Shown in pieces: positions 1 to 9,035 of a stretch of DNA of 64,000 nucleotides. The notes below the pieces were generated by a model that was not told the DNA's origin, did not search any database, and was given only the letters and a program-made list of their open reading frames with translations. A program made the translations under genes and the position numbers. Positions within the stretch are counted from its first letter, which is position 1, and each line of letters starts with the position of its first letter. The stretch is from an uncultured Cedecea sp. (GTDB lineage Bacteria; Pseudomonadota; Gammaproteobacteria; Enterobacterales; Enterobacteriaceae): the NCBI RefSeq assembly GCF_947498825.1, contig NZ_CANMLV010000003.1:124001-188000 (forward strand). The letters are read 5' to 3'.

Positions 1-195
1 GGCATCCAGTACTTTATGCGCACAGGCCCCGAGCTGCAGAGCCAGCTTCTGCGCAACTTCAATTTCTGCCCGATGTCGCTGGCCATAATCAAAGGTCACG
101 CAGTGCACCTCATCATACTGTTGCAAGGCCTGAATAAGACAGGTCGTTGAGTCCTGCCCACCACTGAATACGACGACGGTACGTTGCATTGGCAT
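1..195 (-). CDS. queC: 7-cyano-7-deazaguanine synthase QueC (N-terminal part)
   Basis: Only the first 65 codons are in the window; the rest lies to the left. The product converts 7-carboxy-7-deazaguanine to preQ0 using ATP and ammonia, in queuosine synthesis in the cytoplasm. Near the N-terminus is the PP-loop SGGQDSTTC, which binds ATP, followed by a VTFDYGQRH stretch typical of QueC. The reading closely follows the E. coli protein as I remember it. The start could be the ATG at 195 or the in-frame ATG at 189; both fit. The neighbour on this strand in E. coli is also the ybaE/cof group, so synteny agrees. Confidence 0.93.
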   Translation of the reverse strand, partial: MPMQRTVVVFSGGQDSTTCLIQALQQYDEVHCVTFDYGQRHRAEIEVAQKLALQLGACAHKVLDA

Positions 196-402
196 TCCAT
201 TACTGATAATTACTGAATATGAGAGGGTATGGTAACTTCCCGGCAATATTCCTTGCAACAGATAAGCCAGCCTGGAGTTGTCAGCACAATGTCTTCTGTG
301 TTGTTTTAACTCATTGATGATTGACAGCCTGCAAGGTGTATTTAACACTCACAGTCAGCGATGATGCTGTTGTTGAACCGTCCAGGCACTGAGGAGTTTG
401 AT
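196..402. other. queC / peroxidase divergent intergenic region
   Basis: This 207-bp gap holds the promoters of two divergent genes. I see no clear operator or RNA gene. The only secure element is a GAGGAG ribosome-binding site at 391-396, six bases before the ATG at 403. Confidence 0.5.
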
Positions 403-885
403 ATGACTTGCTTTCATCAACTGACAGCCACCAGCCTGCGAGGCCAGCCTGTCTCTATGGCTAACTATGAAGGCAAGCTAGTACTGGTGGTGAATACCGC
501 CAGTCATTGTGGTTTTACGCCACAATACGCAGGTCTTGAAGCGCTCTACAAAAAGTATGCCGCCCAAGGGCTGGTCGTGTTGGGTTTTCCCTGTAACCAG
601 TTCGGTAAGCAGGAACCCGGTGGTGCCGATGATATTGCTCAGACCTGCCATATTAACTATGGTGTCAGTTTCCCTGTGTTTGAAAAAGTGGAGGTCAACG
701 GTTCGGCATCACATCCGGTATTTCGTTACCTGAAAAGCGAATTACCCGGCCTGCTGGGAGGGCGGATCATGTGGAATTTCACTAAGTTCCTGATTGGACG
801 CGACGGCAAACCGCTTAAACGCTTTGCGCCTTTCACTACCCCGGAAAAAATGGAGGCCACGATCCGTGATGCGCTTGAAATCTAG
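403..885 (+). CDS. Glutathione peroxidase family protein (BtuE-like)
   Basis: A 160-residue cysteine-type glutathione/thioredoxin peroxidase, expected to reduce hydroperoxides in the cytoplasm or periplasm-facing compartment. The family landmarks are in order: NTASHCGFT with the peroxidatic cysteine near residue 36, GFPCNQFGKQEPG with the resolving-region Cys64 and catalytic Gln near 70, and the WNFTKFLI motif near residue 125. The open frame extends upstream to 361, but ATG 403 is chosen because GAGGAG sits at 391-396. No signal peptide is evident. In E. coli the paralogue btuE is elsewhere, so its place beside queC is a difference from E. coli. The gene ends 13 bp before the convergent ybaE stop. 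Confidence 0.88.
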   Translation: MTCFHQLTATSLRGQPVSMANYEGKLVLVVNTASHCGFTPQYAGLEALYKKYAAQGLVVLGFPCNQFGKQEPGGADDIAQTCHINYGVSFPVFEKVEVNGSASHPVFRYLKSELPGLLGGRIMWNFTKFLIGRDGKPLKRFAPFTTPEKMEATIRDALEI

Positions 886-898
886 CCGTTCCAGCTCC

Positions 899-2602
899 TT
901 AAGTACTCTCCGGTGGTGGAAGCCAGACATCGGAAAAATCAAACCAGCCCCAAGTATTTAATTTCACGCCACGCACGCCGGGTGGAGCGCTTATCTGGTA
1001 GCGATAGTTAAACAGGGGGGTGATCACCGCATTCTCCATCAGCGTATGAAACAGAATTTTCAGGTTGTCAGTTCGCTGTAACTCACTGACAGAACATTGG
1101 ATCTTATTCAGATGAGCTTGCAATCCTGCATACTTTTCAGGGGGAAGTAACGCAGGCCACAGCTTATCCACTCGCAGCCATTGTTCCAAGGTATATTCCG
1201 GTTCCTCACCAATCAGTCTGTCCCCCATAATTAAATCGGCTTCTTGTAGCCTTTGGCAGCCACTCCAGTTTTTTGCATTATGAAAAATGATATTCAGTTC
1301 GCAGCCACGTGCGGCGAGATGGTGTTTTAACTGCTGCGCCATGGCATGAAGTTCTACCGGCAGGTTATAAATAAGCGTCAGCGTTTTTGGAAGTGCAACC
1401 GTCTCAAGTTGTTCCCATTCAGGTGTTTGCCAGCCCGGTAACATACCGGTATTGGGCGTAATCAAGGTGCTGTCGAAGGGTAAAGTGGTGACCATTTCAG
1501 TTTCACGCACCATTTTCATCAGCGTTCGGGCCTGTTCCAGAGTCAGTTTCCCATGCTGTTTAATGCTCAGATAGCAAAAACCCAGACTGATTTTGGTCGT
1601 TATCGGACGTAAGTCCGTGAGCTGTTCTTGCTGGCCAATGGCGATTTGCACCGGATGCAGGCACCCGGTTCTGGCGGAATCATTAAATAGCTGTGGTGTT
1701 ATCCAAAGCTCTACTGCTTGCAGCAGTGGGTGGCGCAGATGGTAGTACTCAAAGCTTTCCAGCCTGACCAGATCCTCTTTGAAACTGACAATACGAAAAG
1801 GGCCGCAGCCTACATCAGGATGCACAGGGTGAGCGATACGACTACAGTAACTGGCAAGACGATGAGCCAGCCAGTAATCCGGGTTAAAGAGTATAAAACG
1901 CAGGCAGCCAGCATGGGGAAGTTCAATCGTTTTGACACTGGCAAACAGCGGTTTTAAGTCCGGAAGTTGTAGAAGACACAGCAGTTGCTGTTGCAACTGA
2001 GTTGTATCAATCGGTTCGCCGTTATGCCAGTAAAGTGTCGGATGAATAAAAAAATCCCAGCGCAAGCCATCATCAGAGATTTGCCAGTGATGGGCTAAAT
2101 CGGGTTGAGGAAGCCTGTGTTCGCGGGTAAAGCGCGTCAGCCCGGAAAATATTTGCCGACTCAGATGCTGTTCCGCGCGTCCGGCTAAAAAACCGGGTTC
2201 AATCGGTTCCAGTGGGCGATAATAGGGGATCCTCAATGTGGGGACATTATTTTGCCATTGCCCCCCGAGAAACGGCTGGAGTAGATGACGAAGCTGATCC
2301 GGGGCTATTTTCGCCAGATCCAGTGCATTCTGGTGCAAGCCTTTATTCAGCACTTGCTCCATCAACTCTGTACGTACGTTTTCAGGGGTACGCATAAAAA
2401 TTAGCTGCCCACGTTTGCCTCTGCCCGATTGTGCCTGCCATTGTAACCAGCCCAGATTACTGAGCTGACCCAGCAGAGTACGTATATGGCGTTCACTGCA
2501 AAAGCTGCGCGTGGCTAATTCTGCCACGGTTACCTGCTGTGGTTCTCCGGCAGAAGGTTGCCACAGCCGCTGAAACTGATTGAGCTTATTAAGGATACGC
2601 AT
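899..2602 (-). CDS. ybaE: SgrR-family transcription regulator YbaE
   Basis: A 567-residue protein with an N-terminal winged-helix region (roughly residues 1-110, with a helix-turn-helix around ELATRSFCSERHIRTLLGQL) fused to an extracytoplasmic solute-binding-protein-5-like domain (about 160-560). This is the SgrR architecture: a cytoplasmic regulator that senses a small ligand through a periplasmic-binding-protein fold. Length and position next to cof match E. coli YbaE, whose ligand and targets are unknown to me. Transcribed away from cof; 94 bp separate the two starts. No signal peptide precedes the binding domain, consistent with a cytoplasmic sensor. Confidence 0.85.
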   Translation of the reverse strand: MRILNKLNQFQRLWQPSAGEPQQVTVAELATRSFCSERHIRTLLGQLSNLGWLQWQAQSGRGKRGQLIFMRTPENVRTELMEQVLNKGLHQNALDLAKIAPDQLRHLLQPFLGGQWQNNVPTLRIPYYRPLEPIEPGFLAGRAEQHLSRQIFSGLTRFTREHRLPQPDLAHHWQISDDGLRWDFFIHPTLYWHNGEPIDTTQLQQQLLCLLQLPDLKPLFASVKTIELPHAGCLRFILFNPDYWLAHRLASYCSRIAHPVHPDVGCGPFRIVSFKEDLVRLESFEYYHLRHPLLQAVELWITPQLFNDSARTGCLHPVQIAIGQQEQLTDLRPITTKISLGFCYLSIKQHGKLTLEQARTLMKMVRETEMVTTLPFDSTLITPNTGMLPGWQTPEWEQLETVALPKTLTLIYNLPVELHAMAQQLKHHLAARGCELNIIFHNAKNWSGCQRLQEADLIMGDRLIGEEPEYTLEQWLRVDKLWPALLPPEKYAGLQAHLNKIQCSVSELQRTDNLKILFHTLMENAVITPLFNYRYQISAPPGVRGVKLNTWGWFDFSDVWLPPPEST

Positions 2603-2696
2603 AAGAAACCCGGAACATTTTCTTTTAAGTATTCACTATTAGTTCCGTATATACCAGGCGATACTTTTAACGTCACTTCCCCACTTTGGAGTAAAC

Positions 2697-3521
2697 ATGG
2701 TTCGTCTGGCTGCATTTGATATGGATGGCACTCTTTTGATGCCTAATCACCATCTTGGTGATGAGACTCTCACCGCCCTGGAGCGTCTGCGTGATGAGCG
2801 CCAGGTCACGCTGGTCTTTGCCACCGGACGCCATGTACTCGAAATGCGACATGTGCTTGCTGCCTTTAATCTGGATGCTTATCTGATAACAGGAAATGGC
2901 ACGCGTATTCATAGTCGTGATGGGGAATTAATGCACGGAAGCGATCTGCCGCCAGAGGTAGCAGAACGTGTTATCCATCGGGAATGGAATACTTCCGCCA
3001 GCATGCATGTTTTTAATGACAGGGGCTGGTTTACCGAGCAAGTAACGCCTGAGTTGCTGGCTGCCCATGTTTTTAGTGGTTTTAAACCCCAGGATATCGA
3101 CTTACGTAGCATTCCGCTTAATGAAGTCACTAAAGTTGTGTTCTGTGGCTCTTATGAGAGCCTGTGCTCTCTCTCCGTTGAACTGGCGGCGGTAGTGGGC
3201 GATAGTGCGACTCTTTGCTTCTCAGCGGCAGAATGTCTGGAAGTGTTGCCGTTAGGGGCGAACAAAGGCGCAGCTCTGGATATGCTCAGCAACCATTTAG
3301 ACATCAGCATGCAGGAATGTATGGCCTTTGGTGATGCCATGAATGACCGGGAAATGCTTTCCTCTGTGGGGCGGGGACTGGTAATGGGTAATGCTATGCC
3401 GCAGTTGAAAATCGATTTACCTCACCTGCCTGTTATCGGTCATTGTGCTGACCAGGCGGTGGCGCAGTATTTAACCTCTTGGCTGGACACATCACATCTC
3501 ACCGATTCCCCAGAATATTGA
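2697..3521 (+). CDS. cof: HMP-PP phosphatase Cof (HAD IIB)
   Basis: A 274-residue haloacid-dehalogenase superfamily phosphatase. Motif I is DMDGTL (residues 8-13, nucleophile and acid/base Asp), motif II is ATGR, and motifs III/IV are NKGAAL plus [11 protein letters not shown]. The sequence is very close to E. coli Cof, which hydrolyses the thiamin intermediate HMP-pyrophosphate and other phosphate esters in the cytoplasm. A GGAGT ribosome-binding site lies 4 bases before the ATG. It is followed by an intrinsic terminator and a convergent ATPase gene whose stop lies inside the terminator. Confidence 0.95.
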   Translation: MVRLAAFDMDGTLLMPNHHLGDETLTALERLRDERQVTLVFATGRHVLEMRHVLAAFNLDAYLITGNGTRIHSRDGELMHGSDLPPEVAERVIHREWNTSASMHVFNDRGWFTEQVTPELLAAHVFSGFKPQDIDLRSIPLNEVTKVVFCGSYESLCSLSVELAAVVGDSATLCFSAAECLEVLPLGANKGAALDMLSNHLDISMQECMAFGDAMNDREMLSSVGRGLVMGNAMPQLKIDLPHLPVIGHCADQAVAQYLTSWLDTSHLTDSPEY

Positions 3522-3533
3522 GATCTTCCGGCA

Positions 3534-3556
3534 CCGGGCAGTATGCCCGGTTTTTT
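3534..3556 (+). terminator. Intrinsic terminator of cof
   Basis: The arms CCGGGCA and TGCCCGG flank a 3-base loop and are followed by six T. It ends cof transcription and overlaps the stop of the convergent ATPase gene by 2 bp. Confidence 0.85.
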
Positions 3557-4094
3557 ACTCTGATGTTTTCAGGGTTTTCAGTACAAAGTCAGCGCGTTCT
3601 TTCACTCCGCATTTTGGTAGCAGCGATATCTCATAGCCGAGTGCTGGATAAGTCCGCTCTAATCGTTCAAATTCAATTCTTGCCGCCGCGATATCATGAC
3701 GACGATCCGAGTCCTGGACATAGATTTCAGGCCAGGGGGGGGTCAGAAATACTGTTGGATGATAACGATAGTGTTCCCTGAGCATTGCCAATAGTGGCTC
3801 CCCGGTTAAGGCTTCAAAAGCTGCGGTAACATCAATTAATCCGCGATCGAAAAATATCCATTTCTTACTGTCAGGCAAAGCGTTCAGATAGTCGTTCTGT
3901 GACATTTCAATCGCGCGACACAGGAAAGATGCCATATCAATCCAGGGGACAGCCTGACCATTGGTGAGCAGCTCTTCCTGAATAATTCGCCGTCCGGGTT
4001 CAGCGAAGACGGTATAGCCGCGTCTTTCCAGCTCTGCGAGTAGGGTACTTTTCCCGCCGCCTGAACAGCCGGAAATAATAACGAATGGATTCAT
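3555..4094 (-). CDS. Small AAA-type ATPase / predicted nucleoside kinase-like protein
   Basis: A 179-residue cytoplasmic P-loop protein. The Walker A motif GCSGGGKST is at residues 9-17, and an FFDRG strand near residue 84 has the look of a kinase-type Walker B. It resembles the conserved AAA_28 / COG3911 family of predicted ATPases, for which I know no firm function. It lies downstream of the AlkC-like gene with a 46-bp gap and may be the last gene of the marR-alkC operon. It is not part of the E. coli order at this locus, so it was probably inserted between cof and the cdsH/decR pair. Confidence 0.72.
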   Translation of the reverse strand: MNPFVIISGCSGGGKSTLLAELERRGYTVFAEPGRRIIQEELLTNGQAVPWIDMASFLCRAIEMSQNDYLNALPDSKKWIFFDRGLIDVTAAFEALTGEPLLAMLREHYRYHPTVFLTPPWPEIYVQDSDRRHDIAAARIEFERLERTYPALGYEISLLPKCGVKERADFVLKTLKTSE

Positions 4095-4140
4095 CAGGTT
4101 TACCCTTGTCTTGTGAATATGTAAATCGTCGCCGTTCTCT

Positions 4141-4917
4141 CTATTTCACATTCCGCAACGCGCGCTGACAAATGCGCCGGGTGGCATCAGTGGGACTATC
4201 CAACAACCATTGCTCACAAAGCTGGCTTACCCAGACCGGCTGGTCTTTGGCGGCATCGTTGAGCCAGTTGGCGACGGAGTCCTGGACGTAGACAGAAGGA
4301 TCAGCGCGTAAGGGGGAAAGAATTGGCAGGGCCTGTTCAGGATGCTGCTTAAACTCGGCAATATGACTGCACCAGACTCCACGCGGACGTATGGATTCAC
4401 TGGCAAAACGACGCACTCTTTCTGACGGTGAGCGTGTCCATTCGCTCAGACAAGTGACCGTTATCGTTAAATTTGACACCAGATGCGGGCGTACCGCCAT
4501 CCAGGCCCATTCACGTACGCCAAAATGTTCGTCATCTGCCAGAGGCTGAATAAGGGCTAATCTTGTCTGAAGCGCCAGCCCGGTCTGTGCTCCAATCATA
4601 AAACAAGCCCAGCCACGTACGGTATCTGAACCATGTGTCTGGCAGCGGTTAATTCCCTCTGTCCCTGTTTCCTTAAGTAGCAGAGCACTGATGGTTTGCA
4701 TACGCTTGAGAATACCCAACTGGCAAGCAGCGTTGGCAGCGGCCAGCGTGGATTTTGATAATGCAGGAAAAACAGCCTGTAACAGTTGGGCTTGATTGAG
4801 GGCCAGTCCTTCGGTAAGGGTAGCGCTGGGGATCGTGCCTTGTGACAGAGCTTGCAGGATATCAGATGGAATATCAGCAGTGCGGCTAAAGCCCTTACGT
4901 GGGAGTGTCTGACTCAT
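4141..4917 (-). CDS. DNA alkylation repair protein (AlkC-type HEAT-repeat glycosylase)
   Basis: A 258-residue, Trp/Arg-rich alpha-helical protein. The central string REWAWMAVRPH, then RVRRFASESIRPRGVW, then DPSVYVQDSVANWLND is the hallmark of the HEAT-repeat DNA alkylation repair family (AlkC/COG4335 type), whose studied members excise 3-methyladenine and other cationic N-alkyl bases. Its ATG overlaps the stop of the upstream MarR gene by 4 bp (ATGA), so the two are translationally coupled. Assignment to AlkC rather than AlkD is from motif memory. The substrate is inferred. Confidence 0.75.
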   Translation of the reverse strand: MSQTLPRKGFSRTADIPSDILQALSQGTIPSATLTEGLALNQAQLLQAVFPALSKSTLAAANAACQLGILKRMQTISALLLKETGTEGINRCQTHGSDTVRGWACFMIGAQTGLALQTRLALIQPLADDEHFGVREWAWMAVRPHLVSNLTITVTCLSEWTRSPSERVRRFASESIRPRGVWCSHIAEFKQHPEQALPILSPLRADPSVYVQDSVANWLNDAAKDQPVWVSQLCEQWLLDSPTDATRRICQRALRNVK

Positions 4918-5435
4918 TGAGATATCTCCTTTTCTGATTGGTTAAGGCCAGTTGATACCTTGTTCAACAGTATTGCCAGTTGCTCACGTTCTGTCGTAGA
5001 CAAGCTGCCAAACAGACTGGCAATCCAGCGGCTGTGACTATCAAAAACCTGTTTCGCTGTTTGCCTGCCCTTATCAGTTAGCTGGATGCGCAGGGCGCGA
5101 CGATCCTGTTTTGCTGCCTGACGTTCGATAAGCGCTTCACGTTCAAGACTGTCAAGGAGCCCTGTTACGGTGGCCCGGGTTACGCCTGCTCGTTCAGCCA
5201 GTTCATTAGGAGCCAGCCCTTCTCCGGCAGCGTCGAGTAAAAATAACATCACGAAACGGCCTTCTGACAAGCCATATGGCGCCAGCAATCTGGCGCAGTC
5301 ATTATCAATCTGTGAAGCCAGAGAAAGAGTTTGAAAGCAGAGTTGAATGCCCTCTGGATCATTAAGCTGACGCTGCCTGGCTTCTTGCAGCAGCGCCTGG
5401 TATTTTTGTTCAAGGATCATTTTTGATGTCGCCAT
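4914..5435 (-). CDS. MarR-family transcription regulator
   Basis: A 173-residue winged-helix regulator. The core helix-turn-helix is ELAERAGVTRATVTGLLDSLEREALIER (about 85-112), followed by the wing signature DRRALRIQLTDKG. MarR dimers usually repress and are released by a small ligand or oxidation. It is the first gene of an operon with the AlkC-like repair protein (4-bp overlap) and probably the ATPase, so it is the likely autoregulator of a DNA-repair or stress operon. The upstream region contains a GTGACTAAC-type sequence near 5443 that could be part of an operator, but no complete palindrome is visible. Confidence 0.85.
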   Translation of the reverse strand: MATSKMILEQKYQALLQEARQRQLNDPEGIQLCFQTLSLASQIDNDCARLLAPYGLSEGRFVMLFLLDAAGEGLAPNELAERAGVTRATVTGLLDSLEREALIERQAAKQDRRALRIQLTDKGRQTAKQVFDSHSRWIASLFGSLSTTEREQLAILLNKVSTGLNQSEKEISQ

Positions 5436-5556
5436 ATAATATGGTGACTAACTATATCCTGGTGATGAGACTTAACGCTATTTGAGATTTTCAGAATGTG
5501 AGCTATCCCACATCATTGGCGAATGATGTGGGAAGGAAGGATAAAACTGACCGTGT

Positions 5557-6603
5557 CTACTTTACCAGCTCGCTGAGCTGATGTTGCCAGGGTTGTAAGC
5601 TACCGATATTCTCTTCAACCCACTGTGGGTTGTAGTAAGTATCCAGATAACGTTCACCGCTATCACAAAGCAGAGTGACGATAGATCCCGCTTGTCCGTT
5701 CGCGTGCATTTTCGCGGCAAGCTGAAGTACGCCCCACATATTGGTTCCGGTAGAGGCCCCTACTTTGCGTCCCAACAGGGTCTCCAGCCATTGCATGGTC
5801 GCGACACTGGCCCCATCGGGAACACGCATCATGTCGTCAATCACATCGGGAATAAAAGAAGGTTCACAACGCGGGCGACCAATACCTTCTATCTTGCTGC
5901 CTGTTGGGCCGGTGAGTCTGCAGTCACGTTGTTGCCAGTAGTCCATAAAAACTGAATGCTGCGGATCAACCACCAGTAACTTCGTTTTATATCCCTGATA
6001 ACGGATATAGCGTCCGAGTGTGGCAGAGCTGCCGCCCGTACCGGCGCTCATTACAATATAGTCCGGAATAGGATGGGGCTCATGCGTCATCTGGCGGAAA
6101 ATGCTGTCCGCAATATTGTTATTACCGCGCCAGTCCGTTGCCCGTTCGGCATAGGTAAACTGATCCATATAGTGGCCGTTCAGGTCGCGTGCGAGCTTTT
6201 CTGAGGCGGCATAGATTTCAGAGGAGTGATCGACAAAATGGCACTGGCCGCCATAGAAGGCGATTTGTTCTATTTTTCGTCTGGCCGTACAGGCAGGCAT
6301 CACGGCAATAAAGGGCAGCCCCAACAGGCGGGCAAAATAGGCTTCTGATACGGCAGTGGATCCCGAAGAAGCCTCAATAATGGTCGTCCCTTGTTTTATC
6401 CAGCCGTTACACAGGCCATAAAGAAACAAAGAACGGGCCAGACGGTGCTTCAGGCTACCGGTTGGATGGGTACTTTCGTCTTTTAAATAGAGTTGAATTC
6501 CCGGAAAAGCGGGTAAAGCAAAACGAATTAAATGGGTATCTGCCGAACGTTGATAATCGGCATTGATTTCGCTGATAGCGTTGTTAACCCAGGCATTGCT
6601 CAT
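5557..6603 (-). CDS. cdsH: PLP-dependent L-cysteine desulfhydrase (CdsH/CcdA type)
   Basis: A 348-residue fold-type-II PLP enzyme of the cysteine synthase family. The PLP lysine is in GSLKHR (Lys52), the substrate loop is ASSGSTAVS, and the phosphate-binding glycine loop is [12 protein letters not shown]. It sits divergent from decR, the position held by the cysteine-inducible desulfhydrase genes cdsH of Salmonella and ccdA of Pantoea ananatis, which degrade cysteine to pyruvate, ammonia and sulfide. Function is inferred from family and context. A cysteine or cystathionine synthase role is the main alternative, but the DecR neighbour argues for catabolism. Confidence 0.78.
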   Translation of the reverse strand: MSNAWVNNAISEINADYQRSADTHLIRFALPAFPGIQLYLKDESTHPTGSLKHRLARSLFLYGLCNGWIKQGTTIIEASSGSTAVSEAYFARLLGLPFIAVMPACTARRKIEQIAFYGGQCHFVDHSSEIYAASEKLARDLNGHYMDQFTYAERATDWRGNNNIADSIFRQMTHEPHPIPDYIVMSAGTGGSSATLGRYIRYQGYKTKLLVVDPQHSVFMDYWQQRDCRLTGPTGSKIEGIGRPRCEPSFIPDVIDDMMRVPDGASVATMQWLETLLGRKVGASTGTNMWGVLQLAAKMHANGQAGSIVTLLCDSGERYLDTYYNPQWVEENIGSLQPWQHQLSELVK

Positions 6604-6692
6604 AGCACATTCTCTTTTATCAATTTGTGCGTAGAATAACGTATAATGAAGATAAAAAAGTTGCTAATTTTCCTTCAAGTGGCTTCTTTTGT

Positions 6693-6705
6693 AGAAAATT
6701 ATTCT
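6693..6705. promoter_or_regulatory. Candidate DecR operator
   Basis: The sequence AGAAAATTATTCT is an inverted repeat (AGAA, 5-base spacer, TTCT) in the 115-bp gap between cdsH and decR, just upstream of the decR start. Lrp/AsnC-family regulators bind AT-centred palindromes of this kind. The match to the known DecR/CyuR site is from memory and untested. Confidence 0.4.
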
Positions 6706-6718
6706 CTATGGGTAGGGT

Positions 6719-7177
6719 ATGATAGATAAAATAGATCGTCAGCTGCTCACGATGCTACAAGATGACTGTACGCTTTCTTTGCAGACCTTGGCTGATGCCG
6801 TTAATCTGACCACCACGCCTTGTTGGAAACGTTTAAAACGCCTGGAAGATGAAGGTTTTATTCGCGGTAAAGTCGCCTTACTGGACCCGGAAAAACTGGG
6901 ACTAGCGCTGACTGCTTTTGTGCTGATTAAAACCCAGCAACACAGCCGTGAATGGTACAGCCAATTTGTTTCTGTGGTTGAAGTGATGCCAGAAGTTTTA
7001 GGGTTTTGGCGTATGGCTGGTGAGTACGACTACCTGATACAAGTGCAGGTGGCTGATATGAAGCAGTATGATGAGTTCTATAAACGGCTTGTTAACGGTA
7101 TGCCGGGACTTAGCGATGTGACGTCGAGTTTTGCTATGGAACAGATAAAATATACCACTGTATTACCCCTTGTGTAA
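6719..7177 (+). CDS. decR: Cysteine-responsive Lrp-family regulator DecR (YbaO)
   Basis: A 152-residue Lrp/AsnC protein nearly identical in pattern to E. coli DecR (also CyuR). An N-terminal helix-turn-helix ([23 protein letters not shown]) is followed by a RAM ligand domain (about 65-145). In E. coli it activates cysteine catabolism genes when cysteine is high. Here the likely target is the divergent cdsH gene next door. The ATG lies after TAGGG. It ends 79 bp before mdlA. Confidence 0.94.
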   Translation: MIDKIDRQLLTMLQDDCTLSLQTLADAVNLTTTPCWKRLKRLEDEGFIRGKVALLDPEKLGLALTAFVLIKTQQHSREWYSQFVSVVEVMPEVLGFWRMAGEYDYLIQVQVADMKQYDEFYKRLVNGMPGLSDVTSSFAMEQIKYTTVLPLV

Positions 7178-7256
7178 TGCACTCACACTTAATGAATGCT
7201 AAACGACCTTTAAGCAGCGTCAGGGCCCGGTAGCTGCAACTCAGGATGTAAATTTC

Positions 7257-9035
7257 GTGCGATTATTTGCTCAATTAAGCTGGTATTTTACTCGCGAGTG
7301 GCGACGCTATCTCGGCGCGGTATCATTATTGATAATCATTGCAGTGCTACAACTGTTCCCGCCTAAACTGGTCGGGGTGATTGTTGACGGTGTTCATCAA
7401 CAAACGCTGACATCGTCAGAAATTCTGCTGTGGATTGGCACTATTCTGGCGATTGCCATTACTGTCTATCTGTTGCGCTATGTCTGGCGCGTTCTGCTGT
7501 TTGGGGCATCCTACCAGTTAGCGATTGAACTGCGCGAAGATTATTACCAGAAGCTGAGCCACCATCACCCTGAGTTCTATCAGCGTTACCGTACCGGAGA
7601 CTTAATTGCCCGTGCCACTAACGATGTGGACAGAGTGGTATTTGCTGCGGGAGAGGGGGTACTGACGCTGGTCGACTCCTTGGTCATGGGACTTGCTGTC
7701 TTGATTGTTATGTCTACCCAGATAAGCTTTCCTCTGACGCTACTGGCACTGTTGCCCATGCCGATTATGGCACTGGTGATTAAGCGTGATGGCGAACGAT
7801 TACATGAGCGCTTTAAAGTGGCCCAGGCAGCGTTTTCGGTACTTAATAACCGAACTCAGGAAAGTATGACCAGTATCCGGATGATCAAGGCATTCGGACT
7901 TGAAAACCGTCAGTCAACACTATTTTCAGATGAAGCCCAGGATGCGGGCGAGAAAAATATGCGCGTGGCGCGTGTTGATGCCCGCTTTAATCCGACTATT
8001 TATGTCGCAATTGGGGTGGCTAATTTCCTGGCCATTGGCGGCGGTAGCTGGATGGTGGTTGAAGGTCAGTTAACGCTTGGGCAGTTAACCAGTTTTATGA
8101 TGTACCTCGGGTTAATGATTTGGCCAATGCTGGCGCTGGCGTGGATGTTTAATATCGTTGAGCGAGGCAGTGCCGCCTACAGTCGTATTCGTTCCCTGCT
8201 TGACGAAAAACCTCAGGTGATTGATGGTTCTCTGCCTGTTCCTGCTGGGCGCGCCAGTCTTGATGTTACTGTGAATCGCTTTTGCTATCCGCAAACCGAA
8301 CAAGCGGTGCTGGAGAACGTCTCTTTGATTCTGAAACCAGGTGAAATGCTTGGACTATGCGGACCTACCGGAAGCGGAAAAAGTACCTTACTGGCATTAA
8401 TTCAGCGTCACTTTGATGTGAATGAAGGGGAGATCCGCTATCACGATATTCCCCTGAAACAGTTGACCCTTGATAGTTGGCGAAACCGACTTGCCGTGGT
8501 GAACCAGACGCCTTTCCTCTTTTCGGACACTGTCGCCAGTAACATTGCTTTAGGTCATCCGGGCGCGAATCAGCAACAAATAGAAGAGGCTGCGCGTCTG
8601 GCCTGTGTTCATGAAGATATTCTGCGTCTGCCTCAAGGCTATGAAACTGAAGTCGGGGAGCGTGGCGTTATGCTTTCAGGAGGACAGAAACAACGGATCT
8701 CTATTGCACGCGCTTTGTTGCTGGATACTGAGATTTTGATCCTCGACGATGCGCTTTCTGCTGTTGACGGGCGTACTGAACACGACATTCTGGCTAATTT
8801 ACGCCAATGGGGTGAACAACGCACCGTAATCATCAGCGCTCATCGGCTCTCTGCCCTGACCGAGGCCAGTGAAGTCCTGGTATTACAGCATGGTAATGTC
8901 AGCCAGCGCGGAACCCATGATGAATTAGCCGCAGAAACGGGCTGGTATCGGGATATGTACCGCTATCAGCAACTGGAAGCCGCGCTGGATGATTATCAGC
9001 AGCCAGAAAGAAGCCAGGGAGAGAGCAATGCGTAA
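7257..9035 (+). CDS. mdlA: ABC transporter half, MdlA
   Basis: A 592-residue ABC exporter half-transporter: six membrane segments (about 15-310), then an ATPase domain with Walker [10 protein letters not shown], signature LSGGQKQR and Walker [14 protein letters not shown]. The aspartate DDA in place of the catalytic DE suggests a degenerate ATP site, as in heterodimeric exporters. It should pair with MdlB. The start is GTG at 7257, giving the same N-terminus as E. coli MdlA ([11 protein letters not shown]). The substrate is not established. It overlaps mdlB by 8 bp. Confidence 0.94.
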   Translation: MRLFAQLSWYFTREWRRYLGAVSLLIIIAVLQLFPPKLVGVIVDGVHQQTLTSSEILLWIGTILAIAITVYLLRYVWRVLLFGASYQLAIELREDYYQKLSHHHPEFYQRYRTGDLIARATNDVDRVVFAAGEGVLTLVDSLVMGLAVLIVMSTQISFPLTLLALLPMPIMALVIKRDGERLHERFKVAQAAFSVLNNRTQESMTSIRMIKAFGLENRQSTLFSDEAQDAGEKNMRVARVDARFNPTIYVAIGVANFLAIGGGSWMVVEGQLTLGQLTSFMMYLGLMIWPMLALAWMFNIVERGSAAYSRIRSLLDEKPQVIDGSLPVPAGRASLDVTVNRFCYPQTEQAVLENVSLILKPGEMLGLCGPTGSGKSTLLALIQRHFDVNEGEIRYHDIPLKQLTLDSWRNRLAVVNQTPFLFSDTVASNIALGHPGANQQQIEEAARLACVHEDILRLPQGYETEVGERGVMLSGGQKQRISIARALLLDTEILILDDALSAVDGRTEHDILANLRQWGEQRTVIISAHRLSALTEASEVLVLQHGNVSQRGTHDELAAETGWYRDMYRYQQLEAALDDYQQPERSQGESNA

